A stretch of 64,000 bases of DNA from Actinacidiphila bryophytorum. Lineage in GTDB: Bacteria > Actinomycetota > Actinomycetes > Streptomycetales > Streptomycetaceae. Both the position numbers and the translations under genes were made by a program. Shown here piece by piece: positions 9,184 through 16,988 of the stretch. How positions within the stretch are numbered: the first letter of the stretch is position 1; each line of letters starts with the position of its first letter. The notes beneath the pieces were generated by a model, which saw nothing but the letters and a program-made list of their open reading frames with translations, did not search any database and had not been told where the DNA came from. The stretch spans positions 186,001 through 250,000 of the forward strand of contig NZ_JAFFIX010000005.1 in assembly GCF_016916835.1 (NCBI RefSeq), written 5' to 3'.

Positions 9184-10113
9184 TCACGCCCTGTCCGCTA
9201 CTCGCTCGCCCAGCAGGCCCTGCGGCCGCGCCAGCAGCACCAGGATGAGCAGGACGAAGGCCCAGACGTTCTTCCAGCCCTCGCCGCCGAGCTGCTCCAT
9301 GCCGGGGATGTTGGAGATGTACGCCGACGCGCACGACTCGGCGACACCCAGGACGAGGCCGCCGAGCATGGCGCCGTAGATGTTGCCGATGCCGCCGAGC
9401 ACGGCCGCGGTGAAGGCCTTCAGACCGGCCTGGAAGCCCATGTCGTACTTGATCTGGCCGTATTTGAGGCCGGATGCGAGGCCGGCGACGGCGGCGAAGA
9501 AGCCGCCGATGGCGAAGGCGATCACGATGATGCGGTTGGTGTCGATGCCCATGAGCTGCGCGGTGTCCGGGTCCTGCGCGGTGGCCTGCATGGCGCGGCC
9601 GGTGCGTGAGGTGCGGACGAAGGCGGCCAGCGCCGCCATGCACACGACGGCTGCGACGACCAGGAAGATGTCACCGCTCTGGATGTCGACGTCCCCGACG
9701 TGGTAGGGGCCGCCGGGCAGCTGCGGGAAGTGCTTGCCCGCGGTGGCGTTGGGGTACCACAGGAAGACGACCTGCTGGAGTGCGAGTGAGAGGCCGATGG
9801 CGGTGATCAGCGGTGCCAGCCGTGGCGCGCCCCGCAGCGGGCGGTACGCGAGTCTCTCCGCGCCCACCGCGATCAGCACGGACACGATGGCGCCGCCGGC
9901 CAGCATGAGGGGCAGTGCCGCCCATATGGACATGCTGTCCGGAAGGTTCGTGTAGACCGCGAGCGCGCCGAAGGCGCCGGTCATGTAGATCTCGCCGTGG
10001 GCGAAGTTGATGAGCTGGACGATGCCGTACACCATCGTGTAGCCGATGGCGATGAGCCCGTACATCGAGCCGATGAACAGCCCGTTGGCCAGCTGTTGCG
10101 GCAGGGTGTGCAC
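9184..10113 (-). CDS. livH: Branched-chain amino acid ABC transporter permease LivH
   Basis: 309-residue membrane permease that pairs with LivM to form the channel. It begins with the family signature ANGLFIGSMYGLIAIGYTMVYGIVQLINFAHGE in pieces visible from residue 8, and carries the coupling segment SRTGRAMQATAQDPDTAQLMGID. The GTG start at 10111-10113 is supported by GGAGG 7 nt upstream. The 134-nt gap to livK contains a 16-bp hairpin that probably lowers expression of livHMGF relative to livK. Confidence 0.93.
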   Translation of the reverse strand: MHTLPQQLANGLFIGSMYGLIAIGYTMVYGIVQLINFAHGEIYMTGAFGALAVYTNLPDSMSIWAALPLMLAGGAIVSVLIAVGAERLAYRPLRGAPRLAPLITAIGLSLALQQVVFLWYPNATAGKHFPQLPGGPYHVGDVDIQSGDIFLVVAAVVCMAALAAFVRTSRTGRAMQATAQDPDTAQLMGIDTNRIIVIAFAIGGFFAAVAGLASGLKYGQIKYDMGFQAGLKAFTAAVLGGIGNIYGAMLGGLVLGVAESCASAYISNIPGMEQLGGEGWKNVWAFVLLILVLLARPQGLLGERVADRA

Positions 10114-10196
10114 CGCATGGCCTCCATGTCGCTGGGAGCAGGTGGGGAGCGGGGACGGTGGTGCGGCGCCCCTGAGGGGACACGCGGGGGGTGCGC

Positions 10197-10233
10197 GGGC
10201 CGCGCGGCCGGAGGTCGTCCGGCCGCGCGGCCC
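10197..10233 (-). terminator. Intercistronic hairpin between livK and livH
   Basis: A perfect 16-bp stem (10197-10212 with 10218-10233) has the 5-nt loop GGTCG. It begins 14 nt past the livK stop and ends about 80 nt before livH. The position suggests a partial terminator or an mRNA 3'-end stabiliser that gives excess of the binding protein over the membrane components, as is known for many ABC importers. Confidence 0.75.
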
Positions 10234-10247
10234 GGGTGCTGCTGGGG

Positions 10248-11516
10248 TCAGCCGGTGTAGGTGCCGGACTTGACGGCGACCCACTTGCCGGACTTGACCT
10301 GGTAGACGGTCAGCTGCTTGTTGGTGGTGTCACCGAACTCGTCGAAGGACAGGTGGCCGGCGACGCCGTCGAAGTCGGTCTTCTGGACCGCGTCGATGAG
10401 CGCCTTGCGGGCGTCGGGCATCGCGGGCAGCTTGCCGCCGTTGGCGTCCATGACGACCTTGACGGCCTTGATGATCGCGGTGGTGGCGTCGTAGGTGTAG
10501 CCGCCGTAGGTGCCGTAGTCGCCGGGGTAGCCCTTGGACTTGTAGGTGTTGATGAAGTCGGTGGCCGTCTGCAGGGTGCTGACGGGGACGCCGACGGAGG
10601 TGACCAGGTCGCCCTCGGCCGCGGCACCGGCGGTCTTGATGTAGGTGTCGGAGTACATGCCGTCGCCGCCCATCAGCGGGATCTTGACGCCGGCCGCCTT
10701 GAGCTGCTTCGTGATCAGCTCGGACTCGTCGTACTGGCCGCCGTAGTAGACCATGTCGGCGTGCGAGTTCTTGATCTTGGTGACCAGGGTCGAGTAGTCG
10801 GTGTCACCGGTGTTGACGTGGTCGGTGCCGGCGATCTTGCCGCCGAGGCCGCTGAACTTCCCCTTGAAGATGCCCGCGAGGCCGGCGCCGTAGGTCTGCT
10901 TGTCGTCGACGACGAAGGCGTTCTTGGCCTTGAGCGTGTTGTATGCGTAGTCGCCGGCGAAGCCGCCCTGGTTGGCGTCCGTGGTGGCGGTGCGGAAGTA
11001 GGTCGGGAACGGCCGGGTCTTCTTGCCGGTCGCCCAGTCCTTGCCCTGGGTGAGCGCCGGGTTGGTGTTGGCCGGCGAGATCTCCACCATGTTGGCGCTG
11101 GCGAACACCTGCTGCATCGACTGGGCGACGCCGGAGTTCAGCGGGCCGACGGCGGCGATGATGGTGTTGTCCGAGGTGAAGGCGGTGGCGTTCTGCTGGC
11201 CGGTGGCCGGCTGCGCCTTGTCGTCCTTCGGGGAGATCTTGAAGGTGACGCCCGGGACGAGGTTCTTGGCGTTGGCGTCGTCGACGGCGATCTGGGCGCC
11301 GTACTGGAGCCCGAGGCCGGTGGCCGAGTTCGGACCGGTCAGGGGGGCGTCGACGCCGATCACCACGGTGATGTTCTTCGCGGCGCTGCTGGAGCCGCCG
11401 CCAGATCCGCCGGTGCTGCCGCCCTTGTCATCGTCGCTGCGCGAGCCGCAAGCAGTGAGAGTAAGCGCTCCAGTGGTGAGTACGGAGGTCAGAATCAGCA
11501 AGGAACGGTGTCGCAC
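10248..11516 (-). CDS. livK: Branched-chain amino acid ABC transporter substrate-binding lipoprotein
   Basis: 422-residue extracellular solute-binding protein. The N-terminus is a lipoprotein signal: basic VRHRS, a hydrophobic stretch, and lipobox LTAC with Cys23 as lipidation site. A Ser/Gly/Asp-rich linker (about 24-47) leads to a periplasmic-binding-protein type I fold (ITVVIGVDAPLTGPNSATGLGLQYGAQIAVDDAN, visible in parts). It delivers substrate to LivHMGF. I chose the GTG at 11514-11516 because AAAGGA lies upstream and the signal peptide begins exactly there; a longer start at 11588 would bury the signal. The lgt gene in this window would lipidate it. Confidence 0.93.
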   Translation of the reverse strand: MRHRSLLILTSVLTTGALTLTACGSRSDDDKGGSTGGSGGGSSSAAKNITVVIGVDAPLTGPNSATGLGLQYGAQIAVDDANAKNLVPGVTFKISPKDDKAQPATGQQNATAFTSDNTIIAAVGPLNSGVAQSMQQVFASANMVEISPANTNPALTQGKDWATGKKTRPFPTYFRTATTDANQGGFAGDYAYNTLKAKNAFVVDDKQTYGAGLAGIFKGKFSGLGGKIAGTDHVNTGDTDYSTLVTKIKNSHADMVYYGGQYDESELITKQLKAAGVKIPLMGGDGMYSDTYIKTAGAAAEGDLVTSVGVPVSTLQTATDFINTYKSKGYPGDYGTYGGYTYDATTAIIKAVKVVMDANGGKLPAMPDARKALIDAVQKTDFDGVAGHLSFDEFGDTTNKQLTVYQVKSGKWVAVKSGTYTG

Positions 11517-11614
11517 GGTCAGTCCTTTCCCCTGGCGCGGCCGTCTCTGATGAGAGGCCGAGTCGCGCGCTGGAACCCGAACTGACAAATCCGGAGGCGC
11601 GGTGACTGGCCGTG

Positions 11615-11707
11615 ACTCTAAGCCTGGTTCGGGGAGTGAGGCAGAGGTGCGGGGAAGAGTGTGACTGTCTTGTTATGCCAATCGGAAACTCTTGAGCTTC
11701 TCTTGAG
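11615..11707 (-). promoter_or_regulatory. Candidate livK promoter and upstream direct repeats
   Basis: On the minus strand, TAGAGT (11615-11620) matches the Streptomyces -10 consensus and lies 98 nt upstream of the livK GTG; no good -35 is seen. Further upstream the octamer CTCAAGAG (minus strand) occurs twice, at 11700-11707 and 11689-11696, with an 11-bp period, placing both copies on the same helix face. This looks like a regulator-binding site. Both assignments rest on pattern only. Confidence 0.35.
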
Positions 11708-11851
11708 ATTGAGCACGGCTTTTGGGTACATTGCTCCCCCGTCCGGATGCTGAGAACGCGCACTTCCGGTGGCGCGTAGCCGACTTGTCGCCGGTCACGG
11801 GGCCGATCCGGCGCGAACCCGGCGGATCGGGCCTGGCCGGATTATCCGCGG

Positions 11852-11879
11852 AGGCCCCGGGTAGGTACCCGCGGGGCCT
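11852..11879. other. Hairpin in the pyk-livK intergenic region
   Basis: An 8-bp G/C-rich stem plus a 4-bp inner stem, separated by a 2-nt bulge and closed by a 2-nt loop, spans 11852-11879. It lies in the 506-bp gene-free stretch 11517-12022, downstream of the main pyk terminator. It may be a second terminator or part of a leader upstream of livK. No gene is seen in this stretch. Confidence 0.4.
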
Positions 11880-11960
11880 GCCTCGGGGTTTCCTATTGCG
11901 TCCGTGTTACGCAGCGTTAATTGCCGTCGAAAGACTTTTCCCGCATGGCCGAAAGACGGC

Positions 11961-11988
11961 GCCCCCGGCGGGCGTTGCCGTCGGGGGC
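11961..11988 (-). terminator. Probable pyk terminator
   Basis: An 11-bp stem with one G-U pair (11961-11971 with 11978-11988) closes the 6-nt loop 11972-11977. It begins about 35 nt beyond the pyk stop. There is no long U-tract. Confidence 0.7.
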
Positions 11989-12022
11989 TGGGTGCGGTCA
12001 GGACCAATAAGGCGATGACACA

Positions 12023-13459
12023 TTACGCCTTCGGTGCGTCGTCCTCGCCGATGCGGTGGACCCGGACCATATTGGTGGTGCCCGGCATTCCGGGCGGCGA
12101 GCCCGCGGTGATGATGACGACGTCGCCCTTCTTGCAGCGGCCGATCCGCAGCAGCTCCTCGTCCACCTGCTGCACCATCTCGTCGGTGGTCTGCACCATC
12201 GGGCCGAGGAAGGTCTCCACGCCCCAGGTCAGGTTCAGCTGCGAGCGGGTCGCCGGCTCAGGGGTGAAGGCCAGCACCGGGATCGGCGAGCGGTAGCGGG
12301 ACAGCCGGCGCACGGTGTCGCCGGACTGCGTGAAGGCGACCAGGAAGCGGGCGCCGAGGAAGTCGCCCATCTCGGCGGCGGCCCTGGCGACCGCGCCGCC
12401 CTGGGTGCGCGGCTTGTTCCGGTCGGTGAGCGGCGGCAGACCCGCGGTGAGCATGTCCTCCTCGGCGGCGGCCACGATCCGCGACATCGTCTTGACCGTC
12501 TCGATCGGGTACTTGCCGACGCTGGTCTCGCCGGACAGCATCACCGCGTCGGTGCCGTCCATCACCGCGTTGGCCACGTCGCTGGCCTCGGCGCGGGTGG
12601 GCCGGGAGTTGTCGATCATCGAGTCCAGCATCTGGGTGGCGACGATGACCGGCTTGGCATTGCGCTTGGCGAGCGTGACGGCCCGCTTCTGCACCAGCGG
12701 CACCGCCTCCAGCGGCATCTCGACGCCGAGGTCGCCGCGGGCGACCATGATGCCGTCGAAGGCGTCCACGATCTCTTCGAGGTTGTCGACCGCCTGCGGC
12801 TTCTCGATCTTGGCGATCACCGGGACCCTGCGGTCCTCCTCGGCCATGATCCGCAGCACGTCCTCGACGTCCCGCCCCGAGCGGACGAAGGACAGCGCGA
12901 TCACGTCGGCGCCGGTGCGCAGGCCCCAGCGCAGGTCGCGGATGTCCTTCTCGGACAGCGCGGGCACCGACACCGCGACGCCGGGCAGGTTCAGGCCCTT
13001 GTTGTCGGAGATCATGCCGCCCTCGATGCACATGGTGTGCACCCGCGGCCCCTCGACGTCGGTCACCTCCAGGGTGACCCGGCCGTCGTCCACCAGGATC
13101 CGCTCGCCGCGCGCCACGTCGGCCGGCAGCCCCTTGTAGGTGGTGCCGCAGATCTGCTGGTCACCCTCGATGTCGTCGGCGGTGATGGTGAACTCGTCGC
13201 CGCGTTCAAGGAGTACCGGACCCTCGGCAAAACGGCCCAGCCTGATCTTCGGACCCTGAAGGTCCACCAGGATGCCCACGCTGCGGCCGGTCTCGTCGGA
13301 CGCCTTGCGCACCCGTCGGTAGCGGTCCTCGTGCTCGGCGTAACTTCCATGGCTCAGGTTCAGGCGTGCCACGTCCATCCCGGCCTCGACCAGTGCCTTG
13401 ATCTGGTCGTAGGAATCGGTCGCGGGACCCAGGGTGCAGACAATTTTCGCTCGGCGCAT
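12023..13459 (-). CDS. pyk: Pyruvate kinase
   Basis: 478-residue glycolytic enzyme that converts phosphoenolpyruvate and ADP to pyruvate and ATP. It starts with the conserved RRAKIVCTLGPAT. The catalytic lysine motif VPVIAKIEKPQAVDN, the metal-binding MVARGDLGVEMP, and the signature IVATQMLDSMIDNSRPTRAEASDVANAV are all visible. The C-terminal domain begins around DFLGARFLVAFTQSG. Length is normal for actinobacteria. The ATG at 13459 is chosen because conservation begins at the next residue; no convincing Shine-Dalgarno sequence is present. It is divergent from the 5'-nucleotidase gene. Confidence 0.95.
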   Translation of the reverse strand: MRRAKIVCTLGPATDSYDQIKALVEAGMDVARLNLSHGSYAEHEDRYRRVRKASDETGRSVGILVDLQGPKIRLGRFAEGPVLLERGDEFTITADDIEGDQQICGTTYKGLPADVARGERILVDDGRVTLEVTDVEGPRVHTMCIEGGMISDNKGLNLPGVAVSVPALSEKDIRDLRWGLRTGADVIALSFVRSGRDVEDVLRIMAEEDRRVPVIAKIEKPQAVDNLEEIVDAFDGIMVARGDLGVEMPLEAVPLVQKRAVTLAKRNAKPVIVATQMLDSMIDNSRPTRAEASDVANAVMDGTDAVMLSGETSVGKYPIETVKTMSRIVAAAEEDMLTAGLPPLTDRNKPRTQGGAVARAAAEMGDFLGARFLVAFTQSGDTVRRLSRYRSPIPVLAFTPEPATRSQLNLTWGVETFLGPMVQTTDEMVQQVDEELLRIGRCKKGDVVIITAGSPPGMPGTTNMVRVHRIGEDDAPKA

Positions 13460-13530
13460 GTATCGAGCGTATGACTTACTCGTTGGTAGCCAGGACCACT
13501 GGGGGCAACTGCCCAACGACGGCTGGATTA

Positions 13531-13594
13531 ACGGTTGTTGACAACTCTCGAATGATATGGCGGCTCGCTCGGATGAGCGGTCGTCAACAGCCGT
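13531..13594. promoter_or_regulatory. 15-bp inverted motif between divergent pyk and nucleotidase
   Basis: ACGGTTGTTGACAAC at 13531-13545 recurs as ACGGCTGTTGACGAC on the opposite strand at 13580-13594 (13 of 15 bases match). Both copies contain a -35-like TTGAC(A/G). The 34-bp spacer includes an A/T-rich patch AATGATAT. Properly spaced -10 boxes are not evident, so this may be an operator as much as promoters. Confidence 0.35.
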
Positions 13595-13688
13595 TCACCT
13601 GCGGGGGCTGTTGCCGGAGCACCTCTCTGCGCCAGAATCTACGCGCGTTGTGCCCTCAGCACGCGCCCGTGAACGCCAAGGAGACGAG

Positions 13689-15521
13689 ATGCCGCTCAAC
13701 CGCAGGGACTTCATCAACCGCTCGGCCGCCACCGGCGCCGGCGTGGCGCTCGCGGGCACCGCGGGCGCGGTCGCCGCGGCCGGCCCCGCCCAGGCCGCAG
13801 AGCAGGGGCACGGCCAGGGCCACGGCCACGCGCCCAAGACGTTCAGCCTGCGCGTACTCGGCACCACCGACCTGCACGGGCACGCGCTGAACTGGGACTA
13901 CTTCACCAACGCCGAGTACGACGACGCGGCGCACAACGACGTCGGCCTCGCCAAGGTCGCCACCCTCGTCGAGCAGGCCCGCGCCGAGAAGGGCCACGAC
14001 CGCACCCTGCTGATCGACGCGGGCGACATCATCCAGGGCACCCAGCTGTCCTACTACTACGCCCGGGTGGAGCCGATCACCGGCGACCGGCGCGGCCCGC
14101 AGCACCCGATGGCGCTGGCGATGAACCACATGAAGTACGACGCCGCGGCGCTCGGCAACCACGAGTTCAACTACGGCATCCCGCTGCTGCGCGCCTTCCA
14201 GGAGCAGTGCGACTTCCCGCTGCTGGCCGCCAACGCCGTCGACGCCAAGACCCTCAAGCCCGCCTTCCCGCCCTACCTGGTCAAGGAGATCAAGGTGCAC
14301 GGCGGGCGGCCGGTCAAGGTCGGCATCCTCGGCCTGACCAACCCCGGCATCGCCGTGTGGGACAAGGCCAACGTGCAGGGCAAGATGTCCTTCCCCGGCC
14401 TGGTCGAGCAGGCCGAGGTGTACGTCCCCAAGCTGCGCGCGCTGGGCTGCGACGTGGTGATCTGCACCGACCACTCCGGGCTCGACGGCAGCACCTCCTA
14501 CGGCGACGCGGTGCCCTACCCCGAGAACGCCTCCTCGATGGTCGCCGCCCAGGTGCCCGGCATCGACGCGATCCTGGTCGGCCACACCCACGTGGAGCGC
14601 CCGCAGACCCTGGTCGTCAACGAGCAGACCGGCAGGACCGTCGTGCTCTCCGAGCCGCTGTACTGGGGCATGCGGCTGTCGGTGTTCGACATCGACCTGG
14701 CCTTCGAGCACGGCCGCTGGCAGGTCACCTCGGTCACCGCCGAGGTCCGCAACGCCAACACCGTCGCCGAGGACCCGCAGGTCGCCAAGCTGGTGCGGGA
14801 CGAGCACCAGAAGGTCGTCGACTACGTCAACCAGGTCGTCGGCACCTGCACGGTCGCGATGTCCGCGGCGGAGTCCACGTACAAGGACACCCCGATCATC
14901 GACTTCCTGAACCTGGTGCAGTCCGACACGGTCAAGGCGGCGCTGGCCGGCACCTCGTACGCGTCGCTGCCGGTGCTGTCCGAGGCGTCGCCCTTCTCGC
15001 GGACCGCGGCGATCCCGGCCGGCCAGGTGTCGCTGCGCGACGTCGCGGGCCTGTACGTCTACGAGAACACCCTGGACGCCAAGATCCTCACCGGCGCCCA
15101 GGTCAAGGACTACCTGGAGTGGTCGGCGCGGTACTACGTGCAGACGGCGCCGGACGCGCCGCTCGACGTCACGAAGATCACCAACGCCAACAACACCCCC
15201 GACTACAGCTACGACGTGCTCAGCGGTGTCAGCTACGACATCGACATCGCCCAGCCGGCCGGCTCCCGGATCAGCAACCTCACGCACGACGGCGCCCCGG
15301 TCGACCCGGCCGCGCAGTTCGTGCTCGCGGTCAACAACTACCGCTCCAGCGGCGGCAGCAACTACCCGCACGTGGCCACCGCCCAGTCGGTGTGGTCCAA
15401 CTCCGACGAGATCCGCAACACGATCATCGCCTGGGTGCAGGCGCACGGCACGATCGACCCGTCGACCTTCGGCGGCGACCAGTGGCGGCTCACCCGCGGC
15501 GGAGTGCCGCTGTTCTCGTAG
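13689..15521 (+). CDS. Secreted bifunctional metallophosphatase/5'-nucleotidase
   Basis: 610-residue extracytoplasmic phosphoesterase that releases phosphate from nucleotides and related esters. A twin-arginine signal (NRRDFIN, hydrophobic AATGAGVALAGTAGAVAAA, cleavage near AQA-A at residue 36) directs folded export. The calcineurin-like domain has metal-binding motifs GTTDLHGH, DAGDIIQG, ALGNHEFNYG and GHTHVE. The C-terminal 5'-nucleotidase domain carries the substrate-binding LAVNNYRSSGGSNYP. ATG at 13689 is supported by AAGGAG 5 nt upstream. Its last 32 nt overlap the end of the convergent N-hydroxylase gene. Confidence 0.93.
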   Translation: MPLNRRDFINRSAATGAGVALAGTAGAVAAAGPAQAAEQGHGQGHGHAPKTFSLRVLGTTDLHGHALNWDYFTNAEYDDAAHNDVGLAKVATLVEQARAEKGHDRTLLIDAGDIIQGTQLSYYYARVEPITGDRRGPQHPMALAMNHMKYDAAALGNHEFNYGIPLLRAFQEQCDFPLLAANAVDAKTLKPAFPPYLVKEIKVHGGRPVKVGILGLTNPGIAVWDKANVQGKMSFPGLVEQAEVYVPKLRALGCDVVICTDHSGLDGSTSYGDAVPYPENASSMVAAQVPGIDAILVGHTHVERPQTLVVNEQTGRTVVLSEPLYWGMRLSVFDIDLAFEHGRWQVTSVTAEVRNANTVAEDPQVAKLVRDEHQKVVDYVNQVVGTCTVAMSAAESTYKDTPIIDFLNLVQSDTVKAALAGTSYASLPVLSEASPFSRTAAIPAGQVSLRDVAGLYVYENTLDAKILTGAQVKDYLEWSARYYVQTAPDAPLDVTKITNANNTPDYSYDVLSGVSYDIDIAQPAGSRISNLTHDGAPVDPAAQFVLAVNNYRSSGGSNYPHVATAQSVWSNSDEIRNTIIAWVQAHGTIDPSTFGGDQWRLTRGGVPLFS

Positions 15522-16947
15522 GCACGTCGCAGGCGGCGGCACCGTCGAGGCCGAAGGTGGTGAAGGCGGTCCTGGCCGGCAGCGGGTAGTGCTCCGCGCC
15601 GGTCAGCAGCCCCGTCAGGTCATTGAGGATCACCGCCGACCGCCAGGCGGCAAGGCCCAGGTCCGGGGCGCCGACGCCGTGCGTGTGGCGTTCGGCGTTC
15701 TGGACGTAGACCCGGCCGGTGATCCGCCGGTCCAGCTCCAGGCGGTGCCGCGCGTCGATCCGCGGCCGGCCCGCGGCATCCCGCAGCACATAGGGGTGCA
15801 GCGGGCCGAGCAGCTGGTCCAGCGGGCGCTCCCGGTAGCCGGTGGCCAGCACCACCGCACTGGTCACCATGCGGGTGCGGGTGCCCTGGTCGGCGTGCTC
15901 CAGGTGCAGTTCGATGCCGGTGGTGCCGATACGGCCCGCGGTGCGCACCGTGACCCCCGGGGTGAGCACCGCGTCCGGCCAGCCGCCGTCCAGGGTGCGG
16001 CGGTACAGCTCGTCGTGGATCGCGGTGATCGTCTCGGTGTCGATGCCCTTGTGCAGCTGCCACTGCTGCGGCACCAGCCGGTCCCGCACCGGCTCGGGCA
16101 GGCCGTGGAAGTAGCGGGTGTAGTCGGGGGTGAAGTGCTCAAGGCCGAGCCGGCTGTACTCCATGGGCGCGAAGGCCGGGGTACGCGCCAGCCAGGTGAT
16201 CGCCTCCCGGCCCGGCGTCCTGGACCGCAGCAGGTCGAGGAAGACCTCGGCGCCCGACTGCCCCGAGCCGATCACCGTGATGTGCTCGGCGGCCAGCAGC
16301 CGCTCGCGCTGCGGCACGTAGTCCGCCGAGTGCACCACCGGCAGCGTCGGCGCGTCGGCCAGCGGGCGCAGCGGCTCCGGAACGTAAGGCGCGGTCCCGA
16401 TGCCCAGTACCAGGTGCCTGGCGTACGTGCGGCCCAGCGCCTCCGCCTCGCCGTGCACGTCCAGCTGCGTGTGGTCGACCTCGAAGCGGCCGCGCTCCTC
16501 GTCCCAGCGGACCGTGTCGACCTGCCGGCCGAAGTGCGTGGACGGCAGCGCGTCCGCGACCCACCGGCAGTACGCGTCGTACTCGGCCCGGTGCACATGG
16601 AAGCGCTCGGCGAAGTAGAACGGGAAGAGCCGCTCGCGGGACTTGAGGAAGTTCAGGAACGACCAGCGGCTCGCCGGGTCGGCCAGCGTCACCAGGTCGG
16701 CGAGGAAGGGCACCTGCAAGGTGGCGCCGTCGACCAGCAGCCCCGGGTGCCAGTGGAAGTCCTGCCGCTGGTCGTAGAAAGCCGCGGTCAGGCCGGGTAC
16801 GGCGTCGGCGAGTGCGGCCAGCGACAGGTTGAAGGGGCCGATGCCCACCCCCAGCAGGTCGAACGGCTCCTGCTCGCGGTCCTGCTGCGGTGCGGCGGCC
16901 GACTCCTGCGGTGCGGTCGGGTCCTCCGGTGCGGTCGGGGCGTTCAT
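15490..16947 (-). CDS. Lysine/ornithine (or diamine) N-monooxygenase, SidA/IucD/PvdA family
   Basis: 485-residue flavin monooxygenase that hydroxylates the terminal amine of Lys, Orn or a derived diamine, a first step in hydroxamate siderophore synthesis. The FAD site is LLGVGIGPFNLSLAAL near residue 30. The QRQDFHWHPGLL and LQVPFLADLVTLADP blocks are highly conserved in the family. The NADPH site is VIGSGQSGAEVFLDLL, and ATGY closes the FAD domain. It follows the PLP decarboxylase by 41 nt, the same order as desA-desB in desferrioxamine clusters, so the substrate may be a decarboxylated diamine. No acyltransferase or NIS synthetase lies nearby. The AGGAAGG upstream supports the ATG. Confidence 0.9.
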   Translation of the reverse strand: MNAPTAPEDPTAPQESAAAPQQDREQEPFDLLGVGIGPFNLSLAALADAVPGLTAAFYDQRQDFHWHPGLLVDGATLQVPFLADLVTLADPASRWSFLNFLKSRERLFPFYFAERFHVHRAEYDAYCRWVADALPSTHFGRQVDTVRWDEERGRFEVDHTQLDVHGEAEALGRTYARHLVLGIGTAPYVPEPLRPLADAPTLPVVHSADYVPQRERLLAAEHITVIGSGQSGAEVFLDLLRSRTPGREAITWLARTPAFAPMEYSRLGLEHFTPDYTRYFHGLPEPVRDRLVPQQWQLHKGIDTETITAIHDELYRRTLDGGWPDAVLTPGVTVRTAGRIGTTGIELHLEHADQGTRTRMVTSAVVLATGYRERPLDQLLGPLHPYVLRDAAGRPRIDARHRLELDRRITGRVYVQNAERHTHGVGAPDLGLAAWRSAVILNDLTGLLTGAEHYPLPARTAFTTFGLDGAAACDVPTRTAALRRG

Positions 16948-16988
16948 CGGTGCTGGACCTTCCTTCTGTGGTACGTCCCCGGGGCGGC

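Noticed and set aside
11672-11689. Possible GlnR box (GTTAT and GAAAC half-sites) upstream of livK
   Set aside because: The half-sites are separated by 8 nt instead of the expected 6, and no second site is present.
11961-11988. Possible ANTAR target hairpin for the nearby regulator
   Set aside because: The loop is 6 nt, but it lacks the A at position 1 and G at position 4 of known ANTAR hexaloops, and no second paired hairpin fits.
11722-12018. A 98-codon plus-strand frame in the pyk-livK gap
   Set aside because: Composition is unlike coding DNA, it crosses two hairpins, and it has no Shine-Dalgarno sequence.
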